Assembly (NCBI GenBank): GCA_029204045.2
Contig: CM055065.1
Location: 15,232,674 to 15,296,673, forward strand
Direction of reading: 5' to 3'
Origin: Tillandsia leiboldiana
Taxonomy: Eukaryota; Streptophyta; Magnoliopsida; Poales; Bromeliaceae
DNA length: 64,000 nt
Shown piece after piece: positions 1-11,360 of the stretch. Both the position numbers and the translations under genes were made by a program. Below the pieces are notes generated by a model. It made no database searches and was not told the DNA's origin. It saw only the letters and a program-made list of their open reading frames with translations. Within the stretch, counting starts at the first letter, position 1; the number at the start of each line of letters is the position of its first letter.

Positions 1-2
1 CC

Positions 3-353
3 CGTTTTGTTGGACCCTTTGAGGTACTTGAGAGGGTAGGCCCTGTGGCTTATAGAGTTGCTCTTCCTCCACGTTTGGCCGGTGTACACGATGTTTTTCA
101 TGTCTCAGCCCTGAGGAGATATGTCTTTGATCCGTCGCATGTGGTTGACTTCACTCCCTTGGAGATCGGTGAGGACCTGGTTTACGAGGAGCGGCCGTTG
201 CGGATTCTTGCTCGTGAGGTGAGGGAATTGCGCAACCGGACCATTCCGTATGTGAAGATCTTATGGAGCAATCACGATGAGCGAGAGGCTACTTGGGAGC
301 TAGAGACAGAGATGAGATCTGCATACCCTTTTCTGTTCGAGACTACTGGTTGA
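3..353 (+). CDS. Ty3/gypsy pol polyprotein, C-terminal end (integrase C-terminus plus chromodomain-like tail), partial
   Basis: This is the last 116 codons of a pol polyprotein; the 5' part lies left of the window and the stop is TGA at 351-353. The frame is open from the first bases and begins with the RFVGPFEVLERVGPVAYR block, which is followed by ALPPRLAGVHDVFHVSALRR, the conserved end of plant chromovirus integrases. The tail (VKILWSNHDEREATWELE, about 35 residues before the stop) is the chromodomain-like module that ends Tekay/Del polyproteins, thought to steer integration into heterochromatin. No stop or frameshift is seen, so the parent element O1 may have a readable pol outside the window. 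The PPT and LTR follow within 60 bp, the normal order. The family assignment comes from recognised motifs; the clade name is less certain than the superfamily. Confidence 0.9.
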   Translation, partial: RFVGPFEVLERVGPVAYRVALPPRLAGVHDVFHVSALRRYVFDPSHVVDFTPLEIGEDLVYEERPLRILAREVRELRNRTIPYVKILWSNHDEREATWELETEMRSAYPFLFETTG

Positions 354-401
354 GGTACGCCTGTTCTACCTTACTTTGTTTCGAGGATGAAACTTCCTTT
401 T

Positions 402-413
402 AGAGGGGGAGGA
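402..413 (+). other. Polypurine tract of element O1
   Basis: AGAGGGGGAGGA lies directly before the LTR start at 414 and after the GAGGATGAAACTTCC block that plant gypsy elements carry just upstream of the PPT. It would prime plus-strand DNA synthesis during reverse transcription. Confidence 0.85.
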
Positions 414-808
414 TGTAGTGGCCCTAATTCCCATGCAGCGTTCTTCCGATGAATCCACTGTTAGAGCACCTAGTGTTGGTGTATCTGGCCCATGGTGCAT
501 CAATGGGATGCCACAGATGGACCCTGTGTGTTATTATTAGCTGTGTAGGCCTTCGGCTGAGTTTGCCGAAATTTCGGAAAAGAATTAGGCCCAACAGAGG
601 TCGGAAATGGATTCAGCACGGAAAAACGCTTGAAAACGGCTATTTGCTTGTTTGTTTCTGAGTCCGGATGCCCAAAAAGGACTCCCGGAAGTTTTTAGTG
701 GAAAATGGTGCATGGGAGGGGCCGTAACCGCCGGGATGCCACGTGGCGGCCTGTCATTGGCCGGTTCAGGATGCGCGGTCCACAGAGCTGCGCGGCGGGG
801 TGCACAGA
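414..808 (+). mobile_element. O1 3' LTR, first part
   Basis: The LTR starts with TGTAGTGGCCC directly after the PPT and is interrupted at 808 by the 11-kb composite insertion. It resumes at 11840. Solo LTR S1 (35028-39168) is the same family and gives the uninterrupted arrangement: GGGTGCACGGACCCGGCGC spans the insertion site. The last five bases here (804-808, ACAGA) are repeated at 11835-11839. Confidence 0.88.
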
Positions 809-3800
809 TGTCACGCCCCGAGTTTAAAAATCAGGTCTGAAAATTTTTTTTTTTTGTTTAAATCAGAGTTTGCAAAACAGGCGTAACAGACCGCCACACA
901 TATAGGAAACTCTCTATTCCGTGAACAGAGACTCCCCTATATATGCACGGCTAGGCTAGTAATCAGCGACAGATATCTCAGTACAACTACTAATCTATTC
1001 AGCAGGAATAATTAGAATTAAGTTATTACATCATCAGTTTTAAATATCTAAATCAAGATAAGCTGGAATGAAATGCGGAAAGTAAATGTCTGCAAAAGTC
1101 ATCAATGTGTAATGCTCATGGGGACAGCTCTATCGTAATCGGCTCACTGGATCGTCCCGACATCTCACCACCCGACGGACCTGCAACAGTCACCCGAGGG
1201 TGTGAGATACACCGGAGTGCATCCCAGTGGGCACGACGAGCCGAGAAATAGCTAATCGTACCTACTGGGTACTAAAATCTGCGGATAGTAAAGATCTGTA
1301 GGAAAAGCTGGAAACATAGATGTCTACTAATAATCAGAAATAAAACTGCAGGTAAGAATGCTGAACAATCAGGGTATCTCAGAAATAACTATCATGGAAA
1401 CTGTAGAGCATGCAGGCCGGAAATCAAAGTCAACTACAAGGATCATGTATAAAGAACTGCAAGAGATACAAATGATACAAGCATGTCTACAGATAATAGT
1501 GCTGGAACAACTGAGCAACTGTACGAGTAAAAGTAATGCGTCAAAGGTAGAAAACCAAATATCCACTCATGTGCCAATATTGGTCTCAGAGAACCTCAGG
1601 CAATGCCACTGTTCGGCACCTTTTTCGGCTGACATAACCTTGTCGAGGGCTCACGGGTCTATCATCAGACCACTTTACCGATAAAGAACAATCTCCACGG
1701 GGAGCTACCCCGGCCATGTTCGTGAAGTACAGCAGTGCATGGCAAATCATAATGATCAATCTCACGGTCTAGTGACCGGGGAGTCGGCAACATGCCGAGA
1801 TCCCAACAGGGAATCATCTGTCTATATCTATCCATCGGAATCAATCAATCATGCATATCGAGTAGTGTCTATCAATCAGGATCAATCAATCATGCATATC
1901 AATAATATCTCGAATAACATCTCAATGACAGGAATCAACAGGTGTCATCTAATCATGCAAATCTATATATATCAATCAATCAGGATCAGTCAGGAATAAT
2001 CAGGGATCATGTAGATAATAATCGGCTGACAGGAATCAACAAGTGTCATCAAATCATGTAGATCTATATACTGAAAAAGCTGATGAACAGATATGTATAT
2101 GGTATGTCTCATGAAGATCAAGGTCTATCAGAAATATAAAAACTGATAAACAGGTACGTAAGATATGTCTCACGTAGATCAAGATCTATCAGGACTAATC
2201 ATAGGGCATGTCAATACAATCATCAAGGCTCATCTAGATAAAATCAGCAGGCATATATGATGAGTCTAAAAGAATCAATGTCTATCAGGGGATCATGTGA
2301 TATATATTCAGTCATCATAGGTCGTATCGGTATAATTCGCAGGCTGATCAAAAAAAAGGGTGTCCGACTGGACTAAAGCAACCAGAGGGCCGAATAGATC
2401 AAGCCCGGACCGAAGCTAACCCACCTGGATGAAGACAGAGTCCCCGAACTCCCGATCAACAACTGGGGGCTGGCGTCGAACAACTGGGCCCTGTATAAAG
2501 AGCTATAATCAGTAATAGACTCACACAACCCTTTCCCGTCGACGTTACACTACGGAAAGTTAAACGGGTCAAATCGGTCAATTTATCGATCAATATCTAA
2601 TTCCTGGTCAACGGGGACCATCGGAATCCTACAAAATGGCCAGGTAGTGCGTAAGTACTGTCTAAGGTCAGCTAGGGTGACCATCTTGCATTTAAGTCCA
2701 ACAGGTATCAAAATTTGCATAAAATAGTAAGTTCTTTACTGTTTCGGCTTGTTCGTAAAATCCGGGAATCCAAATGTGACACCGTAAGTGCCAGCGTGTC
2801 ACATTTTATGCGAGGAACCCCGTGCTCATCATCTTGGGTCAGCGCGAAACCCCAGGGCAAAGTTAGCCTTTTATCTCGCGATTTTGGACACAGTGTTTTG
2901 CCCCGTTCTTACAATCCGGGGGTCCAAAATCGACGCCGTAAGTTTCAGCGGGTTCGTTACGTCGAGACGGAGCCCGTGCTCACGGGGTTTAGTCGACACG
3001 GATCCCGAGTTAAAAGTTGGCCCAAAGTGGATTTATGTCAATTTTACAACTTTGATAAACTCTAATATACACTTGATCAAATTGAGCCCTAACAGGAGCA
3101 TCATGTTCAGCATGCATAAAGAAGTGGAGGGCTCACCTGAGGGGTGCCGGAGGTCGGCCGGAAAGATGGCCGGAGCAAGGTAGAGCTCCAACTAGGCTCG
3201 GGTTGGCTACCACTTGGATCAACTCTGACCCAGACCTGTACCAGAGGTAAGCATAGGTTAGAGGAGAGTCCCAGAAGGGCTCGGGTCCATGCTGGGTCGA
3301 GCCCCGGCGGCCGGAGGCGACGGCGGCCGGAGGTGAGCCCGAGAGGGTGTTCTCGGGTGCATGAAATAGACCAAGGTACAGGGGGGGCTCTGGCCCCAAA
3401 GTAACATGCTGGAGGACAAAGAGGGGTTGCTAGAGCCTTACCTGGGTGGTTGCCGGAGTCCCAGAGCGCCGGGGATCACCGGAGTTAGATCTTGAACCGA
3501 GCTCGGGTGCAACTGTAGAACATGCAAATCCCACGTTACATGCTTCATGCAAATGCATGCAAAGCTTCATATAAGACCAACGAACTCACCTGGGTCGTTT
3601 TCCCACCGTGCGGAGCCCCGGCGATCGCCGGAGTTCAAGCTTGGAAAAATCCGAGTGCTCTAATGGCGGATTCCGGCCGGCGGTATTCGGGCCGGCGCAA
3701 CCTGGACCAAAGTACTCCCCTTGGTACCAGGAAGCTTCCTGCAGTGGTGGCCGGCGACGGGGATGCACGGCGGCGCCGGACGGCGGCTGTCGGCCAAGAT

Positions 3801-5220
3801 TGAAGAAGACCGGTTTCTAGGGCATCACCGATCGGTTTCGATCTTGATCCGATCACCCCCAGACCTCATGGAGGGGTTGTAGTCGATGAGAAGAAATGTT
3901 TCAACGGTGCTGATCTTAAGTTGAACGGTTGGATCACGGCGGCGCGAGGCGACGGCCCAAAACGATAATTTCCGGCGTTGATGGCCTCTGCCGGCGATCG
4001 GGACGGCGGTCGCCGCCCAGCCTGCGCTCGGAGGGTCAACTCGACGTCAGAAGCATGATGGTCATGCCAAAAAGCTCGAATAAACAAAAGATCCCACGCA
4101 CTCACCTCGTCGGAAAATTGAGAGAATGGAGAGGTTGGCTGCGGCGGCGCACGGCGGCGACGGCTGGGGACCGGATCACCACAGCCCGACAGAGGCTTCC
4201 CAGGGGACTCCTCCAGACACAATCTTGATCCTCCCAGACCCTCTAGTCACCCTCCTCTCCTCACACCCGAGCCCAAGGTGTTTCTTGATTCCCTCTCGTT
4301 TCCAGCGATGGGGGGTTTTGCAATGGCTGGTACGGGCTGGCGAGGAGTGGGAAGTTGGGTGAGGTCGTGGGTTACAGGCTGGTACGGGCTGCGGTTACCA
4401 TACAGGTGAGGGCACGATCCCGAGTCGTGCAAGTATTGCACAATTGCAATAAACCCCCCAGCTTTTGGCGTTTTGGGTTTTGGTCCCTCACAGCAGCACA
4501 ATCTCGCACTCAGGTCCTTTCTCAAGGAGCAGCACGCAGTTCGAGGCAACTTATATAGGGTTATATGTGCAAAAATCGCATTTTTCGCTGTGTTTCACGC
4601 TTTTCGAGGCGATCCGTTCGTCGAAACGGAAAATGGACTACGCCATGACGTCCGGCTCGACGAGACCTATCAGGTAGCGATTTTTGATTTTCGAAAAACT
4701 GCCCGGATTAAATCTCGGTCCATAAAATACAGTCCCGAAATACAGTTTTCGCGTTTTTCGAGACTTAGAGTCGTCAAACGGAAATTCCGTCAGTGCCATT
4801 GCGTCCAGAACGTCGGAGCCATTCAAATCGACTACCTGAAGTGCTATGTTCGGATTCCAGATAGTGTATTGGCTCAACGTTGACGCAAAGGGGTTCGAAA
4901 TTTAGGGTTTACTGTTCATTGTACCCTCGACTTAAGTCGCGGGTCCCGCCCGCTTCTTCGTCGATTTCTGGAAGATCCGACCGTCAGATCTGAACAAGCT
5001 TAATATGGTTTTCACTCAGTTCGTCATGACGGTCGCACTCGTGGTCTCGGATCTTCGAGGTTAGGCTCGGATTGAAAGGCGATATTTCTGGCCCACTAAC
5101 TGTGTAAATTACACTGCAGAAAAGGGGCACTTAGACTACGGGTGCTTTTCATGATCCAAATTCAGCTTGACTCAAATCAATTTCATTTCTTTATTTATTT
5201 TCAAAATTCAAGTTCTTACA
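809..5220 (-). mobile_element. Element E, complete 4.4-kb LTR, minus orientation
   Basis: Read on the minus strand this LTR starts TGTAAGAACTTG at 5220 and ends GGGGCGTGACA at 809, giving 4412 bp with intact TG...CA ends. Positions 1601-5220 match the reverse complement of 7741-11360 (both 3620 bp), and 809-1605 match 5221-6016. Differences are scattered at roughly one in a hundred by eye, so the copies are young. No protein is supported: the frames mirror one another on both arms and none matches a known domain. The family is unlike the other LTRs here except for the terminal GGGGCGTGACA. Confidence 0.88.
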
Positions 5221-6016
5221 CATTGCCTGAGGTTCTCTGAGACCAATATTGGCACATGAGTGGATATTTGGTTTTCTACCTTTGACGCATTACTTTTACT
5301 CGTACAGTTGCTCAGTTGTTCCAGCACTATTATCTGTAGACATGCTTGTATCATTTGTATCTCTTGCAGTTCTTTATACATGATCCTTGTAGTTGACTTT
5401 GATTTCCGGCCTGTATGCTCTACAGTTTCCATGATAGTTATTTCTGAGATACCCTGATTGTTCAGCATTCTTACCTGCAGTTTTATTTCTGATTATTAGT
5501 AGACATCTATGTTTCCAGCTTTTCCTACAGATCTTTACTATCCGCAGATTTTAGTACCCAGTAGGTACGATTAGCTATTTCTCGGCTCGTCGTGCCCACT
5601 GGGATGCACTCCGGTGTATCTCACACCCTCGGGTGACTGTTGCAGGTCCGTCGGGTGGTGAGATGTCGGGACGATCCAGTGAGCCGATTACGATAGAGCT
5701 GTCCCCATGAGCATTACACATTGATGACTTTTGCAGACATTTACTTTCCGCATTTCATTCCAGCTTATCTTGATTTAGATATTTAAAACTGATGATGTAA
5801 TAACTTAATTCTAATTATTCCTGCTGAATAGATTAGTAGTTGTACTGAGATATCTGTCGCTGATTACTAGCCTAGCCGTGCATATATAGGGGAGTCTCTG
5901 TTCACGGAATAGAGAGTTTCCTATATGTGTGGCGGTCTGTTACGCCTGTTTTGCAAACTCTGATTTAAACAAAAAAAAAAATTTTCAGACCTGATTTTTA
6001 AACTCGGGGCGTGACA
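5221..6016 (+). mobile_element. Element E, 5' LTR, last 796 bp only
   Basis: The sequence starts abruptly with CATTGCCTGAGG and ends with GGGGCGTGACA directly before the PBS. It corresponds to the final 797 bp of the complete LTR at 809-1605 in reverse. The missing first 3.6 kb appears not here but downstream of the gag at 7741-11360. Confidence 0.88.
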
Positions 6017-6023
6017 GATTAGA

Positions 6024-6035
6024 TGGTATCAGAGC
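6024..6035 (+). other. Primer-binding site of element E (initiator tRNA-Met type)
   Basis: TGGTATCAGAGC is complementary to the 3' end of plant initiator tRNA-Met. It lies 7 bp after the LTR end at 6016 and fixes the LTR boundary and the plus orientation of the internal domain. Confidence 0.93.
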
Positions 6036-6191
6036 AATAGGTACACGGTACCTAGGGAAAGTTGATTAGGAACTGGTTAGGATGAACCCTAGGATGACTT
6101 GTCGCGTGAGAGCGTTGGGTATGTCGAGTATAAGGGATAGAAACTCAAGATATTATCAGAGTCTGTTCTGACCTGCTTCTATATTGTAGCT

Positions 6192-7634
6192 ATGGCTCGT
6201 CCTCCAGGTCGTGGACGGGGACGGGGCACGGGCCGTGGAGTAGGCCGGCCACCTAGCACGCCGAGTGAGCCCGTTGATCAGGGCCGTATGGACCGGCTTG
6301 AGGCCCAGGTGGCGACTCTGGCTGGGATGTTCCAGCAATTTATGCAGCAGCAGGCTGCTGGCCCTTCCACTCCTACCCCGCCTGCTTCTCCACCTGTACC
6401 TGAGGTCACATCGCCGGTTGCACCCCCTGCTGCACCAGCCGTCGCTGAGCCTGAATGCTTGGCTGAGCCAGATGTAGACCCCGCACCACCACCGGCGGGG
6501 CCCGTTCCAGCTCCAGCCCCTGCCGCAACCTCCAGGGCGGTACCGAGGGTTGCTGCTGCCCATGCCGCTACTGCTTCTATCGTGTCTGCTTCCTCTCGCT
6601 CTGTCGCTCCCGCTGTTGATCCTGCGGCCGATACTGAGGCCGATCGAGCAGAGAGGGCCCGAGCGAAGGCGGTTTTGCTAGAGTTCAAAAAGTTCAAGCC
6701 GCAAACCTTTGACGGCAAAGACGAGGACCACTGGGCGGTCGAGGAATGGATCGATCATATGGAGAAATTATTCCAAGACGCCTACACCGAGGACCGCGAC
6801 AAGGTCCACATCGCTGTACATTGCCTGGAGGGCCGGGCATCCAAATGGTGGAGGCGACATCGAGAGCGCTACTTCCCGAGTCCAGCTGATCCTACTTGGG
6901 AGGATTTTAAAACCGCCATGGACCACCACCACCTCAAGGAGACCACCAAGGAGGGTCTCGAGCGCGAGTTGGAAACGATCAAACAGGGTGACAAGAGCGT
7001 CCGAGAGTACGAGCAGGAGTTCCTGCGCATCGCCGACCTGGTGCCCCAGGCGGTGCGCGAGGAACGCCGGAAGGTACGCTTGTTTTCGCAGGGCTTGAGG
7101 CCTGAGATTCGCCGACACCTCGCGTCGCACCTCTCCACCGACTTCGACAACTGCGTGGAGCGGTGTCTAGCGATCGAGGAGGAGGTCAAGATGTCCCGCG
7201 CTGAGCGGAATGCGGTGGACAAGGACAAGGACAAGGACAAGGGCAAGAAAAGGGCACATCCTGGAAACGGCGATGGGCGTTCAAATCAGAACAAGAAGGC
7301 GAAGCCACCCCGACCTTGCGTCTTCTGCGGGGATACCCACCGGGCGAGGGATTGTGAACAGAGGCATGGTCGATGCTTCAGGTGCGGCCAACTGGGACAT
7401 AGAGCTTCAGAGTGCCCGCAGGGTTCCGCACCTGCGCAGATCACAGCCCCTGTACCCGCACCTTCGCAACGACGACAAGAACCGGCGCCTAGCTCAGTTT
7501 CAACTGGGCGTCCCCCTCTACCTCGACCACCTTCTGGAGGGTATCAGTCGGCAGGTGGACGCGTCTATGCACTGACCCCTCATGGAGAGCCAACGGAGGG
7601 AAACCCGACGACTGATTTCGTAGCTCTCGAATGA
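6192..7634 (+). CDS. gag: Gag polyprotein of a gag-only LTR retrotransposon (TR-GAG type)
   Basis: This is an intact 480-residue Gag that would form the virus-like particle and package element RNA. Residues 1-20 are RG-rich, and about 32-54 form a short predicted coiled coil ending in QQFMQQQ. About 55-145 is proline/alanine-rich linker. The gypsy-type Gag domain starts near residue 164 (FKKFKPQTFDG) and includes EEWIDHMEKLF and the WWRR motif near 218. A lysine/aspartate run sits near 340-352. Two CCHC-like knuckles follow: CX2CX3HX4C near 376 (CVFCGDTHRARDC) and a canonical CX2CX4HX4C near 394 (CFRCGQLGHRASEC). The ATG at 6192 is the first in frame and lies 157 nt after the PBS. No protease, RT or integrase follows: the stop is 106 bp before the LTR. 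Enzymes would have to come from an autonomous relative. It is the only full-length open gene in the window. Confidence 0.92.
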   Translation: MARPPGRGRGRGTGRGVGRPPSTPSEPVDQGRMDRLEAQVATLAGMFQQFMQQQAAGPSTPTPPASPPVPEVTSPVAPPAAPAVAEPECLAEPDVDPAPPPAGPVPAPAPAATSRAVPRVAAAHAATASIVSASSRSVAPAVDPAADTEADRAERARAKAVLLEFKKFKPQTFDGKDEDHWAVEEWIDHMEKLFQDAYTEDRDKVHIAVHCLEGRASKWWRRHRERYFPSPADPTWEDFKTAMDHHHLKETTKEGLERELETIKQGDKSVREYEQEFLRIADLVPQAVREERRKVRLFSQGLRPEIRRHLASHLSTDFDNCVERCLAIEEEVKMSRAERNAVDKDKDKDKGKKRAHPGNGDGRSNQNKKAKPPRPCVFCGDTHRARDCEQRHGRCFRCGQLGHRASECPQGSAPAQITAPVPAPSQRRQEPAPSSVSTGRPPLPRPPSGGYQSAGGRVYALTPHGEPTEGNPTTDFVALE

Positions 7635-7728
7635 ACTATTATAAGCATTTCATAAAGCATGACTTTAAGATGTAGGCTTCCGGAATAAGACCTTTTAATT
7701 ATAAGTTTCAGGGACGAAACTTCCTTTT

Positions 7729-7740
7729 TGGTGGGAGAGA
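7729..7740 (+). other. Polypurine tract of element E
   Basis: The purine-rich TGGTGGGAGAGA abuts the LTR start TGTAAGAACTTG at 7741 and follows the GGGACGAAACTTCC block typical of plant gypsy elements. It shows that E keeps the signals needed for reverse transcription in trans. Confidence 0.82.
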
Positions 7741-10700
7741 TGTAAGAACTTGAATTTTGAAAATAAATAAAGAAATGAAATTGATTTGAGTCAAGCTGAA
7801 TTTGGATCATGAAAAGCACCCGTAGTCTAAGTGCCCCTTTTCTGCAGTGTAATTTGCACAGTTAGTGGGCCAGAAATATCGCCTTTCAATCCGAGCCTAA
7901 CCTCGAAGATCCGAGACCACGAGTGCGACCGTCATGACGAACTGAGTGAAAACCATATTAAGCTTGTTCAGATCTGACGGTCGGATCTTCCAGAAATCGA
8001 CGAAGAAGCGGGCGGGACCCGCGACTTAAGTCGAGGGTACAATGAACAGTAAACCCTAAATTTCGAACCCCTTTGCGTCAACGTTGAGCCAATTCACTAT
8101 CTGGAATCCGAACATAGCACTTCAGGTAGTCGATTTGAATGGCTCCGACGTTCTGGACGCAATGGCACTGACGGAATTTCCGTTTGACGACTCTAAGTCT
8201 CGAAAAATGCGAAAACTGTATTTTGGGACTGTATTTTATGGACCGAGATTTAATCCGGGCAGTTTTTCGAAAATCAAAAATCGCTACCTGATAGGTCTCG
8301 TCGAGCCGGACGTCATGGCACAGTCCATTTTCCGTTTCGACGAACGGATCGCCTCGAAAAGCGTGAAACACAGCAAAAAATGCGATTTTTGCACATATAA
8401 CCCTATATAAGTTGCCTCGAACTACGTGCTGCTCCTTGAGAAAGGACCTGAGTGCGAGATTGTGCTGCTGTGAGGGACCAAAACCCAAAACGCCAAAAGC
8501 TGGGGGGTTTATTGCAATTGTGCAATACTTGCACGACTCGGGATCGTGCCCTCACCTGTATGGTAACCGCAGCCCGTACCAGCCTGTAACCCACGACCTC
8601 ACCCAACTTCCCACTCCTCGCCAGCCCGTACCAGCCATTGCAAAACCCCCCGTCGCTGGAAACGAGAGGGAATCAAGAAACACCTTGGGCTCGGGTGTGG
8701 GGAGAGGAGGGTGACTAGAGGGTCTGGGAGGATCAAGATTGTGTCTGGAGGAGTCCCCTGGGAAGCCTCTGTCGGGCTGTGGTGATCCGGTCCCCAGCCG
8801 TCGCCGCCGTGCGCCGCCGCAGCCAACCTCTCCATTCTCTCAATTTTCCGACGAGGTGAGTGCGTGGGATCTTTTGTTTATTCAAGCTTTTTGGCATGAC
8901 CATCATGCTTCTGACGTCGAGTTGACCCTCCGAGCGCAGGCTGGGCGGCGACCGCCGTCCCGATCGCCGGCAGAGGCCATCAACGCCGGAAATTATCGTT
9001 TTGGGCCGTCGCCTCGCGCCGCCGTGATCCAACCGTTCAACTTAAGATCATCACCGTTGAAACATTTCTTCTCATCGACTACAACCCCTCCATGAGGTCT
9101 GGGGGTGATCGGATCAAGATCGAAACCGATCGGTGATGCCCTAGAAACCGGTCTTCTTCAATCTTGGCCGACAGCCGCCGTCCGGCGCCGCCGTGCATCC
9201 CCGTCGCCGGCCACCACTGCAGGAAGCTTCCTGGTACCAAGGGGAGTACTTTGGTCCAGGTTGCGCCGGCCCGAATACCGCCGGCCGGAATCCGCCATTA
9301 GAGCACTCGGATTTTTCCAAGCTTGAACTCCGGCGATCGTCGGGGCTCCGCACGGTGGGAAAACGACCCAGGTGAGTTCGTTGGTCTTATATGAAGCTTT
9401 GCATGCATTTGCATGAAGCATGTAACGTGGGATTTGCATGTTCTATAGTTGCACCCGAGCTCGGTTCAAGATCCAACTCCGGTGATCCCCGGCGCTCTGG
9501 GACTCCGGCAACCACCCAGGTAAGGCTCTAGCAACCCCTCTTTGTCCTCCAGCATGTTACTTTGGGGCCAGAGCCCCCCCTGTACCTTGGTCTATTTCAT
9601 GCACCCGAGAACACCCTCTCGGGCTCACCTCCGGCCGCCGTCGCCTCCGGCCGCCGGGGCTCGACCCAGCATGGACCCGAGCCCTTCTGGGACTCTCCTC
9701 TAACCTATGCTTACCTCTGGTATAGGTCTGGGTCAGAGTTGATCCAAGTGGTAGCCAACCCGAGCCTAGTTGGAGCTCTACCTTGCTCCGGCCATCTTTC
9801 CGGCCGACCTCCGGCACCCCTCAGGTGAGCCCTCCACTTCTTTATGCATGCTGAACATGATGCTCCTGTTAGGGCTCAATTTGATCAAGTGTATATTAGA
9901 GTTTATCAAAGTTGTAAAATTGACATAAATCCACTTTGGGCCAACTTTTAACTCGGGATCCGTGTCGACTAAACCCCGTGAGCACGGGCTCCGTCTCGAC
10001 GTAACGAACCCGCTGAAACTTACGGCGTCGATTTTGGACCCCCGGATTGTAAGAACGGGGCAAAACACTGTGTCCAAAATCGCGAGATAAAAGGCTAACT
10101 TTGCCCTGGGGTTTCGCGCTGACCCAAGATGATGAGCACGGGGTTCCTCGCATAAAATGTGACACGCTGGCACTTACGGTGTCACATTTGGATTCCCGGA
10201 TTTTACGAACAAGCCGAAACAGTAAAGAACTTACTATTTTATGCAAATTTTGATACCTGTTGGACTTAAATGCAAGATGGTCACCCTAGCTGACCTTAGA
10301 CAGTACTTACGCACTACCTGGCCATTTTGTAGGATTCCGATGGTCCCCGTTGACCAGGAATTAGATATTGATCGATAAATTGACCGATTTGACCCGTTTA
10401 ACTTTCCGTAGTGTAACGTCGACGGGAAAGGGTTGTGTGAGTCTATTACTGATTATAGCTCTTTATACAGGGCCCAGTTGTTCGACGCCAGCCCCCAGTT
10501 GTTGATCGGGAGTTCGGGGACTCTACCTTCATCCAGGTGGGTTAGCTTCGGTCCGGGCTTGATCTATTCGGCCCTCTGGTTGCTTTAGTCCAGTCGGACA
10601 CCCTTTTTTTTGATCAGCCTGCGAATTATACCGATACGACCTATGATAACTGAATATATATCACATGATCCCCTGATAGACATTGATTCTTTTAGACTCA

Positions 10701-11360
10701 TCATATATGCCTGCTGATTTTATCTAGATGAGCCTTGATGATTGTATTGACATGCCCTATGATTAGTCCTGATAGATCTTGATCTACGTGAGACATATCT
10801 TACGTACCTGTTTATCAGTTTTTATATTTCTGATAGACCTTGATCTTCATAAGACATACCATATACATATCTGTTCATCAGCTTTTTCAGTATATAGATC
10901 TACATGATTTGATGACACTTGTTGATTCCTGTCAGCCGATTATTATCTACATGATCCCTGATTATTCCTGACTGATCCTGATTGATTGATATATATAGAT
11001 TTGCATGATTAGATGACACCTGTTGATTCCTGTCATTGAGATGTTATTCGAGATATTATTGATATGCATGATTGATTGATCCTGATTGATAGACACTACT
11101 CGATATGCATGATTGATTGATTCCGATGGATAGATATAGACAGATGATTCCCTGTTGGGATCTCGGCATGTTGCCGACTCCCCGGTCACTAGACCGTGAG
11201 ATTGATCATTATGATTTGCCATGCACTGCTGTACTTCACGAACATGGCCGGGGTAGCTCCCCGTGGAGATTGTTCTTTACCGGTAAAGTGGTCTGATGAT
11301 AGACCCGTGAGCCCTCGACAAGGTTATGTCAGCCGAAAAAGGTGCCGAACAGTGGCATTG
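7741..11360 (+). mobile_element. Element E, 3' LTR, first 3620 bp only
   Basis: Starts TGTAAGAACTTG directly after the PPT and stops at CATTG (11356-11360), where the TRIM begins. It is the reverse complement of 1601-5220. A TATA-like TATATAAG is at 8404-8411. The rest of this LTR (796 bp) is not here but lies upstream of the PBS at 5221-6016. Confidence 0.88.

Noticed and set aside
809..5220. A normal solo LTR insertion
   Set aside because: The flanks are ACAGA on the left and CATTG on the right, so it lacks its own target duplication; ACAGA recurs only at 11835.
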